Assembly (NCBI RefSeq): GCF_009905735.1
Contig: NZ_JAAALE010000010.1
Coordinates: 62,001-126,000, forward strand
Source: Porphyrobacter sp. SLTP
Lineage (GTDB): Bacteria; Pseudomonadota; Alphaproteobacteria; Sphingomonadales; Sphingomonadaceae
Direction of reading: 5' to 3'
Length of the DNA: 64,000 nucleotides
The position numbers and the translations under genes are program-made. Under the pieces are notes generated by a model. The model was given only the letters and a program-made list of their open reading frames with translations, did not search any database and was not told the origin of the DNA. Positions 41,786 through 49,291 of this stretch are shown piece after piece; position 1 is the stretch's first letter; each line of letters begins with the position of its first letter.

Positions 41786-42184
41786 TCAGGCCTCGGGGCT
41801 CGCGGGCCGCGCCTGCGCCGCCCACTGTTCCTCGCGGAACCAGGTGCCGACCTTGCGGCCGAACTTGGCGATGGCATTCATGTTGAAGAAGTGCATGAAG
41901 CCGAGCGCCACCACCACGATGCCGATCTTGGTCGAGAGGAAGCGGATCACGTCCGCCGCATCTTCGGGCGAGGCGCCGAAGCGCAGGGTCAGCAGGATCC
42001 AGCCGAGATTGACGAGGTAGAAGCCCACCACCAGCAGGTGATTGGTCGATTCCGCCAGCGTCCGGTCATGCCCGAAGCATTCGACGAGGAAGACGAGGCC
42101 GTTCTTCGACAGGGTCTGCGCGACCCAGATGGTGAGGCCGATGCTGACGATCAGGTAAGCGACATAGGCGTAAATAACGTACAT
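41786..42184 (-). CDS. Membrane protein under GbsR-type control
   Basis: 132 aa with three likely transmembrane segments (about 3-23, 47-68 and 86-105). VECFGHDRTLAESTNHLLVVGFY in the first loop and MHFFNMNAIAKFGRK after the last segment look conserved. I recall similar proteins as unnamed neighbours of GbsR/MarR regulators but cannot name the family. AGGAG lies seven bases from ATG 42184. A palindrome matching the one before the regulator gene lies immediately upstream (42200-42217). Confidence 0.8.
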   Translation of the reverse strand: MYVIYAYVAYLIVSIGLTIWVAQTLSKNGLVFLVECFGHDRTLAESTNHLLVVGFYLVNLGWILLTLRFGASPEDAADVIRFLSTKIGIVVVALGFMHFFNMNAIAKFGRKVGTWFREEQWAAQARPASPEA

Positions 42185-42199
42185 CTTCTTCTCCTGTTA

Positions 42200-42217
42200 T
42201 TTCTGGAATTTCCGAAA
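42200..42217 (-). promoter_or_regulatory. Candidate operator before the membrane-protein gene
   Basis: TTTCTG-GAATTT-CCGAAA is an imperfect inverted repeat, 16 bases upstream of the 132-aa gene start. It shares half-sites and spacing with the palindrome at 42848-42865. Confidence 0.55.
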
Positions 42218-42271
42218 TTACTTTGCGTGGTTGTGCTCCAAGAGGCGGTTCTCCTTCGTCAGGGGTTCAGG

Positions 42272-42826
42272 TCAGGATTTGTCGCCGCCGCCCATGCCCG
42301 GCAGGAAGCGGGCGATGCCGCGGCCGAGCTTCATCAGCCGTACCAGCGTCGGCTTGGGCAAATGGCGCACGTCGGCATACCAGCCGGTCAGTGTGCCAAT
42401 GAATTCGTGCATCCGCCCGATCCGCTCGCGCACATGGGGCGGCACTTCGCCGCGCGCCTTGATGCTGTCGGACAGTTCGCCGAGCAGGCGGATAGTGGGG
42501 TCAAGCTCGCGCTTCTTGCGCTCCTCGGCCAAGCGCATCAGCACCTCCCACAGGTCGGTCTCGGCAACAAAATGGTCGCGCCGGTCGCCCTCGATGTGGA
42601 CGCGGCGGACGATGCCGTAGGATTGCAGTTCCTTCAGCCCGGTCGAGACGTTGGAGCGGGCGAGCCCGAGCACCTCGGTGATGTCTTCTGCATGGAGTGG
42701 CTGATCGCTGAGATAGAGCAGCGCGTGGATTTGCGCGACCGAACGGTTGACGCCCCAGGCACTACCCATCTCCCCCCAATGGAGGATGAAGGCGCGCGCT
42801 TCAGGGATATCCATCAGATCAGCCAC
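42272..42826 (-). CDS. GbsR/MarR-family transcriptional regulator
   Basis: 184 aa. A winged-helix domain sits at residues about 25-95: AQIHALLYLSDQPLHAEDI, LGLARSNVSTGLKELQSYG as the recognition region, then a wing with HIEGDRRDHF. A long helical C terminus probably serves dimerisation. The whole matches GbsR-like MarR proteins. It is first of three minus-strand genes, with 87 bases before the membrane-protein gene. Matching palindromes upstream of both genes suggest autoregulation and control of its neighbours (inference). Confidence 0.88.
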   Translation of the reverse strand: MADLMDIPEARAFILHWGEMGSAWGVNRSVAQIHALLYLSDQPLHAEDITEVLGLARSNVSTGLKELQSYGIVRRVHIEGDRRDHFVAETDLWEVLMRLAEERKKRELDPTIRLLGELSDSIKARGEVPPHVRERIGRMHEFIGTLTGWYADVRHLPKPTLVRLMKLGRGIARFLPGMGGGDKS

Positions 42827-42847
42827 GACTCGCAGCTCCTTTCTTGA

Positions 42848-42865
42848 TTTCTGAAAATACAGAAA
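42848..42865 (-). promoter_or_regulatory. Candidate autoregulatory operator of the GbsR-type gene
   Basis: TTTCTG-AAAATA-CAGAAA is a perfect six-base inverted repeat, 22 bases upstream of the regulator start and in AT-rich DNA unlike its surroundings. It is the twin of 42200-42217. Confidence 0.6.
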
Positions 42866-42994
42866 ATTAAGATGGAGGCAAGCGTGATGTGTTTAGGGGG
42901 GACGAATAGCGCAGCTTTCCCACTCCTGCGCCGGGTGGCAGATTTTGTGCTTCTGGACAGTGTCTCATGTGTCTCCGACACCGTCGCGGCGTGG

Positions 42995-44152
42995 TCAGCC
43001 GTGTTCCCCGTGGATCGGGGAGGGTCGGTCGAGCGCGAGTTCCGCGTCCGAGAACACGAAGGGGCTGCGCACCCCCGCCATCCCGCCCAGCTCCACCCGC
43101 ATCCCGCGCGCGATGATTTGGGGATCGGCGAAGACCTCGTCCAGCCGGTTGATCGGCCCTGCGGGCACGCCCGCTGCATGGCAGGCATCGAGCAAGCCCT
43201 GCTTGGTCCAGCCCGCCGTCGCCGCAGCAATCTCCGCGTCGAGCGCCTTGGCATTCGCGGTGCGGTCGCCATTGGCGGCGAAGCGCGGGTCGGTGGAGAG
43301 ATGCTCCAGCCCCAGCACTGCCATCAGCTTGTGGAACAGTCCGTCATTGGCAGGGGCGAGGATCACATGCCCATCACGCACGGCAAACACCCCGTAAGGC
43401 GCCACTTGTGCGTGGGCATTGCCCATCCGGGGCGGGTTGTGGCCGGTGGTGAACAAATAGGTCGCCTGATTGGCAAGCAGTCCGACTGAGCACTCGATCA
43501 GGCTCATATCGACCTGCTGGCCCTTGCCGGTGCGCGCCCGCATCAAGAGCGCCGCCTGCACGCCGTTCGCGGCCCAGACGCCCGTCGCCAAGTCGCTGAT
43601 CGAAATGCCCATCTTGACCGGATGCCCCTCCGGCTCGCCGGTGAGCGACATCAGCCCGCTCATGCCCTGCGCGACGAAGTCATACCCCGCCTCATGCGCC
43701 CTCGGCCCCGTCTGTCCGAAGCCGGTGATCGAGCAATAGACGAGACCCGGATTGGTGGCAGCAAGGCTGGGGTAATCGAGCCCGAACTTGGCGAGGCTGC
43801 CGGTCTTGAAGTTCTCGATCACCACGTCGGCATCGGCACACAGGCCGCGCACGCGGGCGAGGTCATCCGCGTCGCCGAAATCCGCGATGATCGAGCGCTT
43901 GCCGCGATTGCAGGCGTGGTAATAGGCGGCCTCGCGGTGGACTTTGCCCTGCGCATCGGTGCGTTCGACCCACGGAGGGCCCCACAGCCTTGTGCCGTCA
44001 CCTTCCGGGCTTTCGACCTTGATCACATCCGCGCCGAGATCGGCGAGGATCTGCCCGCAGAACGGCCCAGCCAGCACGCGAGCCAGCTCCACCACCTTGA
44101 GGCCGGCGAGTGGCGCGTTGGGGTTACGAGGCTCAGCCAGCCACATCGTCAT
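42995..44152 (-). CDS. Class III (CaiB/BaiF) CoA transferase
   Basis: 385 aa. The opening PLAGLKVVELARVLAGPFCG and the block LADLGADVIKVE are hallmarks of formyl-CoA/carnitine CoA transferases. The catalytic Asp is Asp187 in SISDLATG. CSITGFGQTGP is also typical. The substrate is not predictable from this. The start overlaps the alpha/beta hydrolase stop (ATGA 44149-44152), making it the last gene of a four-gene overlapping operon with scoA and scoB. The 168 bases downstream, up to the GbsR gene, carry the operator described there. Confidence 0.93.
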   Translation of the reverse strand: MTMWLAEPRNPNAPLAGLKVVELARVLAGPFCGQILADLGADVIKVESPEGDGTRLWGPPWVERTDAQGKVHREAAYYHACNRGKRSIIADFGDADDLARVRGLCADADVVIENFKTGSLAKFGLDYPSLAATNPGLVYCSITGFGQTGPRAHEAGYDFVAQGMSGLMSLTGEPEGHPVKMGISISDLATGVWAANGVQAALLMRARTGKGQQVDMSLIECSVGLLANQATYLFTTGHNPPRMGNAHAQVAPYGVFAVRDGHVILAPANDGLFHKLMAVLGLEHLSTDPRFAANGDRTANAKALDAEIAAATAGWTKQGLLDACHAAGVPAGPINRLDEVFADPQIIARGMRVELGGMAGVRSPFVFSDAELALDRPSPIHGEHG

Positions 44153-45033
44153 TCGCCCATCCGCGCCTTGAGGAAAGCGACAGAGTCAGCCAGCACCGGG
44201 CCCTTGCTGCGGAACGGGACGGAAAGCGCCATCACGATCTCCTCGTGATCAAGCGGCCCGTAGTTCTTGACCTCCACCGGCGCGCCAAGCTCGCGCAGCG
44301 TTGCCCCGAGATTGTTGGCGTTTCGGGGACGCACCGTCTCGTCACCGTCGGACGTCACCAGCAGCAGGGGCGGCGCATCGGCGCGAGCGAAAGTGATCGG
44401 CTGCGTCGCCTCGGGCTGCGGCCATTCACTGAACGCCGCGATCGAGCGCGGGCTGTCGAAGGGGTAGAAGTCATAGGGCCCGGACAGGCCGACCGCTGCC
44501 TTCACATTGGCCGGATCAGCCCCGACCGCCACCAGGCGCTTGCTGTCCAGCGCGAGCATGATCGCCTCGTAAGCCCCGGCGGAGTGGCCCATGAAGGCGA
44601 GGCGCTCGGGATCGCCGCCGAACTGCGCAATGTTGTCCTCGACCCACGCCACCGCTTCGGCGCCGTCATCAAGGAAGGCGGGGAAGTGGACCTGCGGAAC
44701 CTTGCGATAGTCCGGGATCACCACCACAAACCCTGCCCGCGCCAGGGCCCGCCCGGCAAAGGCGTAGGAGGTGCGGTCGCCCTTGGCCCAGCCGCCGCCG
44801 TACCAGAAGATCACCACCGGCCGCGCCGCGCCGCCCGCCCTTTCGGGCACCCAGATATCGAGGGTTTGCCCGTGGCTGCCGAAAGCGGCGCCCTCGGCCA
44901 CCTGCTGCGCGCCCGCGGTCCCGCCGCGCGCCCTGTCATAGAGCGAAAGCAGCCGCGGGGGCGAGGTGAAGGCGAGGAAGCTCCCGATCACGAGGACCAG
45001 CGCAAACAGCCCGAGCGCAATGCCACGCCGCAT
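44149..45033 (-). CDS. Alpha/beta hydrolase (esterase/lipase type) with N-terminal anchor
   Basis: 294 aa. A hydrophobic N terminus (about residues 4-23) suggests a membrane anchor or uncleaved signal. WYGGGWAKGD is the oxyanion-hole segment (HGGG-like with Tyr), and GHSAGA is the nucleophile elbow with Ser. The Asp and His of the triad are probably in TSDGDETV and LDHEEIV. It is close to the BD-FAE/carboxylesterase group. It sits between scoB (TGATG overlap at 45031-45035) and the CoA transferase gene, so its substrate may be an ester linked to the same pathway (inference). Confidence 0.88.
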   Translation of the reverse strand: MRRGIALGLFALVLVIGSFLAFTSPPRLLSLYDRARGGTAGAQQVAEGAAFGSHGQTLDIWVPERAGGAARPVVIFWYGGGWAKGDRTSYAFAGRALARAGFVVVIPDYRKVPQVHFPAFLDDGAEAVAWVEDNIAQFGGDPERLAFMGHSAGAYEAIMLALDSKRLVAVGADPANVKAAVGLSGPYDFYPFDSPRSIAAFSEWPQPEATQPITFARADAPPLLLVTSDGDETVRPRNANNLGATLRELGAPVEVKNYGPLDHEEIVMALSVPFRSKGPVLADSVAFLKARMGE

Positions 45034-45671
45034 CAGACCACGTAATGCGCGGTTGTGGTCGCGGCGATATCCGCCTCGGTCACGCCTGGCGCCATCTCGA
45101 TCAGGCGGAACGGCGAATTGTGGTCGGGGCGCTGGAACACCGCGAGGTTGGTGATCACCATGTCCACCACGCCCGCGCCGGTCAGCGGCAGAGTGCAGGC
45201 GGGGATGAACTTGGGCGTCCCGTCCTTGGCGGTGTGGTCCATCACCACGATGATCTTCTTGACCCCCGCGACCAGATCCATCGCGCCGCCCATGCCCTTG
45301 ATCATCTTGCCGGGGATCATCCAGTTGGCGATGTCGCCATTCTCGGCCACCTCCATCGCGCCGAGCACGGTGAGGTCGATATGCCCGCCGCGGATCATCG
45401 CGAAGCTGGTGGCGCTGTCGAAATAGGCCGAATGCGGCAGCTCGCTGATGGTCTGCTTCCCCGCGTTGATGAGGTCCGCGTCGACCTCGTCATCATAGGG
45501 GAAGGGCCCGATGCCGAGCATTCCATTTTCGCTTTGCAGTGTCACCATCATCCCTTCGGGAATGTGGTTGGCCACCAAGGTTGGAATGCCGATGCCGAGA
45601 TTGACGTAATAGCCGTTCTTCAGCTCGCGCGCGGCGCGGGCGGCCATCTGGTCGCGGTTCCAGCCCATCAT
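45033..45671 (-). CDS. scoB: 3-oxoacid CoA-transferase, subunit B
   Basis: 212 aa. Together with subunit A it moves CoA between succinyl-CoA and acetoacetate or similar 3-oxoacids. The catalytic Glu lies at about residue 48 in [26 protein letters not shown] is the N-terminal hallmark and [18 protein letters not shown] a family block. It starts four bases inside scoA (ATGA 45668-45671). Substrate could be acetoacetate or 3-oxoadipate; sequence by eye cannot decide. Confidence 0.95.
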   Translation of the reverse strand: MMGWNRDQMAARAARELKNGYYVNLGIGIPTLVANHIPEGMMVTLQSENGMLGIGPFPYDDEVDADLINAGKQTISELPHSAYFDSATSFAMIRGGHIDLTVLGAMEVAENGDIANWMIPGKMIKGMGGAMDLVAGVKKIIVVMDHTAKDGTPKFIPACTLPLTGAGVVDMVITNLAVFQRPDHNSPFRLIEMAPGVTEADIAATTTAHYVV

Positions 45672-46390
45672 GCTGTCTCCCTTTCCCGGACAGTCCGGAA
45701 TTCGATCTTCTTGTCATAGGGCGCGCCGCAGACGATCCGGTTGACGAAGACGCCCGCCAGATGGATCTGATCGGGGTCGAGCGCGCCTGCCGGGACCACT
45801 TCCTCGACCTCGGCAACGCAGATCTTGCCGCAGGTCGCCGCGGGCAGGTTGAAGTTGCGGGCGGTCTTGCGGAAGATGAGGTTGCCGGTCTCGTCCGCCT
45901 TCCACGCCTTGACGATGGCGAGGTCGGCAAAGATGCCATGTTCAAGGATATAGGTCTGCATCACCCCGTCACGATCGGGAAAGTCCTTGTGCTCCTTGCC
46001 CTGTGCGACCTCGGTGCCGACCCCGGTGCGGGTGTAGAAGCCGGGGATGCCCGCGCCGCCCGCCCGCATCCGTTCGGCGAGCGTGCCTTGCGGGCAGAAC
46101 TCGACCTCAAGCTCGCCTGCGAGATATTGCCGTTCGAACTCCTTGTTCTCCCCGACATAGGAGCTGATCATCTTCTTGACCTGCCGCGTGCGCAGCAGCT
46201 TCCCGATGCCTTCATTGTCGATCCCGGCGTTGTTGCTGGCGAAGGTCAGTCCCTTCACGCCCGAATCGCGGATCGCATCCAGCAGCCGTTCTGGCAGTCC
46301 GCACAAGCCGAAGCCTCCTGCGGCAATCAGCATGTCATCGCGCAGCACGCCGGCGAGCGCGCTGGCGGCGTCGGGATAGAGCTTGGTCAT
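45668..46390 (-). CDS. scoA: 3-oxoacid CoA-transferase, subunit A
   Basis: 240 aa. The CoA-binding glycine motif is [13 protein letters not shown], followed by [15 protein letters not shown] and [22 protein letters not shown], which define family I CoA-transferase alpha subunits. It is first of the operon scoA-scoB-hydrolase-class III CoA transferase. Its promoter should be in the 46391-46560 region, which carries a striking inverted repeat. hbd, the producer of acetoacetyl-CoA, lies about 30 kb away. Confidence 0.95.
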   Translation of the reverse strand: MTKLYPDAASALAGVLRDDMLIAAGGFGLCGLPERLLDAIRDSGVKGLTFASNNAGIDNEGIGKLLRTRQVKKMISSYVGENKEFERQYLAGELEVEFCPQGTLAERMRAGGAGIPGFYTRTGVGTEVAQGKEHKDFPDRDGVMQTYILEHGIFADLAIVKAWKADETGNLIFRKTARNFNLPAATCGKICVAEVEEVVPAGALDPDQIHLAGVFVNRIVCGAPYDKKIEFRTVRERETA

Positions 46391-46546
46391 CGGGCCTGTC
46401 TGCCTTTTGTGGTCGTGGGCAAGGTCAATCCCTCCTCTCGGGATCGAGGCCGTGACTAGAGCGTTACCGTCCCGCTGTCACGCCCACCGATGGGTAAAGT
46501 CGAATCGCGGTTCATGTTGCGTCGCAATACCGTCACATTCAAGAAA

Positions 46547-46586
46547 TCTGCCCAAATATTAAGCGGATGCCGCCGATTTGGGCAGA
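46547..46586. repeat. Perfect inverted repeat upstream of scoA
   Basis: TCTGCCCAAAT (46547-46557) and ATTTGGGCAGA (46576-46586) form an 11-base perfect inverted repeat, with a nested GCGG-ATG-CCGC in the 18-base loop. It may be a regulator site or an RNA hairpin in the divergent region of scoA and the downstream plus-strand elements. Confidence 0.6.
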
Positions 46587-46689
46587 AATTTGCAAGATTG
46601 CGCACAAACCTGCACATTTTTGGGGTCTAGTTGCGTTCTTTGCAACAAAATAGGCTTGTTTCGCACTTGCACAATGAAGCCGGTTGCGC

Positions 46690-46760
46690 CATTTAGATCC
46701 TGCCTTTCAGGCATCCTCTCCCAAACTTTTCAAGCCCGGCACCCAGTGCCGGGCTTTTTT
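46690..46760 (+). ncRNA. Candidate small RNA with rho-independent terminator
   Basis: A hairpin TGCCT-TTC-AGGCA (46701-46713) is followed by an unpaired pyrimidine-rich stretch (TCCTCTCCCAAAC) and a strong terminator ending in six T. No Met-initiated ORF in the region has a matching ribosome site and family. The layout (stem, C/U-rich single strand, terminator) is that of trans-acting sRNAs that target ribosome sites. The 5' end is not determined and no clear promoter is visible. Confidence 0.45.
46732..46760 (+). terminator. Rho-independent terminator
   Basis: AAGCCCGGCAC-CCA-GTGCCGGGCTT is a perfect 11-base stem, followed by T at 46755-46760. No annotated plus-strand gene ends just upstream, so it must end another transcript. 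Confidence 0.9.
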
Positions 46761-46912
46761 CTTGCCCGGTCCCGAAGCGTCGCCGCGCGCCGGTTGGAGG
46801 TCGCCGGGCTCGTGTCCGCCTCTGTCGGCCAACCCTCCGATTGCATTCGATTGCTGCCGTTCCTAGCTATCGGTCTCGCAAATGAATCTCTTCGACTGCA
46901 CAGGAACGCCCC

Positions 46913-49219
46913 ATGGCCGACGCCGAAATCGCCACACCCATCCGCAGCGTGCGGTTACAGGTTGCCCCAGCGCGCCAGGAAGAATCGGGAGCCGGGATCG
47001 CGCGGATGCCGCGTTCGGCCTTTCAGAAGCTCGGGATAACCGAGGGCGATGTGGTCGAAATCCGCGGCAAGCGCACCACCGCGGCAATCGCGATGGCGGC
47101 CTATCCGGAGGATGACGCGCTGGATGTGGTGCGGCTCGACGGTTTGCAGCGCGGCAATGCGCAAGGCGGGTCGGGTGAGCATGTCGAGATCGTGCGCGGC
47201 GAATCGCGCCCTGCCACGCGCGTGGTCTTCGCCCCGGCCCAGCGCGAAATGCGGCTGCACGGGCCGACGCAGGCCTTGAAGCGCAACTTCTTCCGCCGTC
47301 CGCTGATGGCAGGCGATCTGGTCGCCACCACCGGGCAGCAGCCGGTGCAGAACATGCCGGCCGACGTGCGCCAGTTGTTGCGCGCGCCCGCCTATGCCCT
47401 GACCCAGATCCGCCTCACCGTCGCCTCGACCAGCCCCAAGGGCATCGTCCATATTGACGAGAACACCGAAGTCGAACTGCGCGCCGAGTTCGAGGATCCG
47501 AGCCACGGCCGCGCGGTGGTGAATTATGACGATGTCGGCGGGATGGAGGAGACCATACGGGCACTGCGCGAGATGGTCGAGCTGCCACTGCGCTATCCCG
47601 AATTGTTCATCCGCCTCGGGGTCGAACCGCCCAAGGGCGTGCTGCTCCACGGCCCGCCGGGCACGGGCAAGACCCGCCTGGCGCAGGCTGTCGCGAATGA
47701 AAGCGACGCCGAGTTCTTCACCATCAACGGCCCGGAAATCATGGGTTCGGGCTATGGCGAATCGGAAAAGCGCCTGCGCGAAGTGTTCGAGGAAGCCAGC
47801 CGCGCTGCGCCTGCGATCATCTTCATCGACGAGATCGATTCCATCGCGCCCAAACGCACGCAGGTGCCTGGCGAGGCGGAGAAGCGGCTGGTGGCGCAGT
47901 TGCTCACCCTGATGGACGGGCTGGAGAAGCGCGCCAATCTGGTCGTGATCGCCGCCACCAATCGCCCTGACGCGATCGACGAGGCGCTGCGGCGTCCCGG
48001 CCGGTTTGACCGTGAAATCGTGATCGGCGTCCCTGACCAGCGCGGACGGCGGCAGATTTTTGGCATTCACACCCGCGGGATGCCGCTCGAGGGCGCGGTT
48101 GATCTCGATGAACTCGCCCGCGTCACCCACGGCTTTGTCGGCGCGGATATTGCCGCGCTGGCGCGTGAGGCCGCGATTGAAGCCGTGCGCCGGATCATGC
48201 CGCGGCTTGACCTTGATGAGCGCACGATTCCGCCCGAAGTGCTCGAAGACCTGTGCGTGTCGCGCGACGATTTCCTCAGCGCCTTGAAGCGCGTCCAGCC
48301 TTCAGCGATGCGCGAAGTGATGGTGCAGGTGCCCAATGTCGGCTGGGACGACATCGGCGGCGCGAGCGAGGCGACCGACAAGCTGCGCGAAGGGATCGAG
48401 CTGCCGCTGAAGAACCCCGAGGCGTTCCGCCGTCTGGGCATCCGTCCGGCCAAGGGCTTCCTGCTCTATGGTCCTCCGGGGACAGGCAAGACCTTGCTCG
48501 CCAAGGCTGTCGCCAAGGAGGCCGAGGCGAACTTCATCTCGATGAAGTCGAGCGATCTGCTCTCCAAGTGGTATGGCGAGAGCGAGCAGCAGATCGCGAA
48601 GCTCTTCGCCCGCGCCCGTGCGGTGGCGCCCTGCGTGGTGTTCATCGACGAGATCGATTCGCTGGTTCCGGCCCGCGGGTCAGGCCAGGGCGAACCGCAG
48701 GTGACGGGCCGCGTGGTCAACACCATCCTTGCCGAAATGGACGGGCTGGAGGAGCTGCAATCGGTCGTCGTGATCGGCGCGACCAACCGCCCGACGCTGG
48801 TCGATCCGGCGCTGCTGCGGCCAGGTCGGTTCGACGAGCTGGTCTACGTCGGCACCCCGGACAAGGCCGGGCGCGAGCATATTCTCGGCATTCACACCGC
48901 CAAGATGCCGCTGGCCGAGGATGTCGATCTGGCGCTGCTATCGGGCAAGACCGAGCGCTTTACCGGCGCGGACCTCGAAGATCTGGTGCGCCGCGCGGGT
49001 CTTTCCGCACTGCGGCGTCTGGGCGGCGATGTCACCGAGGTCGCAGCGCAGGACTTTGAGGCCGCGCTGCTGGATTCGCGCGCAACGGTCACGGTCGAGA
49101 TGGAGGACGAATACAAGAAAATGCGCGGCGAGCTGAAGAAGCGCGCTGCTGCCGTGCAGCCGATCGGCTTCTTCCCACCGGAGACGCTGACGCCGACCCG
49201 GGACAAGAAGCACGATTAA
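46913..49219 (+). CDS. CDC48/VAT-type AAA ATPase
   Basis: 768 aa with the layout of archaeal VAT/eukaryotic p97. An N-terminal double-psi beta-barrel region (about 10-95, with [19 protein letters not shown]) is followed by a CDC48 domain 2-like region (to about 185), then two AAA modules. Walker A GPPGTGKT starts at about residues 247 and 520. Walker B IIFIDEID and VVFIDEID, and the second-region ATNRP sensors, are in both modules. Arg fingers appear in RRPGRFDRE and LRPGRFDEL. It probably unfolds or remodels proteins. This is a lineage with scattered bacterial members; transfer from archaea is inference. RBS AGGAAC precedes ATG 46913. Confidence 0.93.
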   Translation: MADAEIATPIRSVRLQVAPARQEESGAGIARMPRSAFQKLGITEGDVVEIRGKRTTAAIAMAAYPEDDALDVVRLDGLQRGNAQGGSGEHVEIVRGESRPATRVVFAPAQREMRLHGPTQALKRNFFRRPLMAGDLVATTGQQPVQNMPADVRQLLRAPAYALTQIRLTVASTSPKGIVHIDENTEVELRAEFEDPSHGRAVVNYDDVGGMEETIRALREMVELPLRYPELFIRLGVEPPKGVLLHGPPGTGKTRLAQAVANESDAEFFTINGPEIMGSGYGESEKRLREVFEEASRAAPAIIFIDEIDSIAPKRTQVPGEAEKRLVAQLLTLMDGLEKRANLVVIAATNRPDAIDEALRRPGRFDREIVIGVPDQRGRRQIFGIHTRGMPLEGAVDLDELARVTHGFVGADIAALAREAAIEAVRRIMPRLDLDERTIPPEVLEDLCVSRDDFLSALKRVQPSAMREVMVQVPNVGWDDIGGASEATDKLREGIELPLKNPEAFRRLGIRPAKGFLLYGPPGTGKTLLAKAVAKEAEANFISMKSSDLLSKWYGESEQQIAKLFARARAVAPCVVFIDEIDSLVPARGSGQGEPQVTGRVVNTILAEMDGLEELQSVVVIGATNRPTLVDPALLRPGRFDELVYVGTPDKAGREHILGIHTAKMPLAEDVDLALLSGKTERFTGADLEDLVRRAGLSALRRLGGDVTEVAAQDFEAALLDSRATVTVEMEDEYKKMRGELKKRAAAVQPIGFFPPETLTPTRDKKHD

Positions 49220-49231
49220 GTGTTTTACAAA

Positions 49232-49247
49232 TGTTCCACGTGAAACA
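49232..49247. other. parS-like centromere site
   Basis: TGTTCCACGTGAAACA matches the ParB-binding consensus TGTTNCACGTGAAACA at all fixed positions. It lies in the 72-base gap between two convergent genes (CDC48-like and polA), where a bound ParB would not block a promoter. parA and parB are not in this window. Confidence 0.8.
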
Positions 49248-49251
49248 TTGG

Positions 49252-49291
49252 CCGTATCGTCATCCCAGCGACCGCTGAGGTGACGATATGG
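49252..49291. terminator. Hairpin between the CDC48-like gene and polA
   Basis: An 18-base imperfect inverted repeat (CCGTATCGTCATCCCAGC against GCTGAGGTGACGATATGG, loop GACC) ends one base from the polA stop. It probably ends both convergent transcripts, though T runs are absent. Confidence 0.55.

Larger units (their letters stand above)
46391..46912. other. 522-base intergenic region between scoA and the CDC48-like gene
   Basis: No gene of protein-coding quality was found. It holds a perfect inverted repeat (46547-46586), a run of TTGC/GCAA motifs (about 46591-46675) and a terminator-ended candidate RNA (about 46690-46760). The final ~150 bases (GC-rich) lead to the ATPase ribosome site AGGAAC at 46901-46906. 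The middle ~200 bases are clearly less GC-rich than the genes on either side. Confidence 0.6.

Noticed and set aside
46578..47039. 153-codon open frame across the intergenic region and the ATPase start
   Set aside because: It runs through a perfect terminator hairpin and into another gene in a different frame; Cys/Arg-rich text with no family features.
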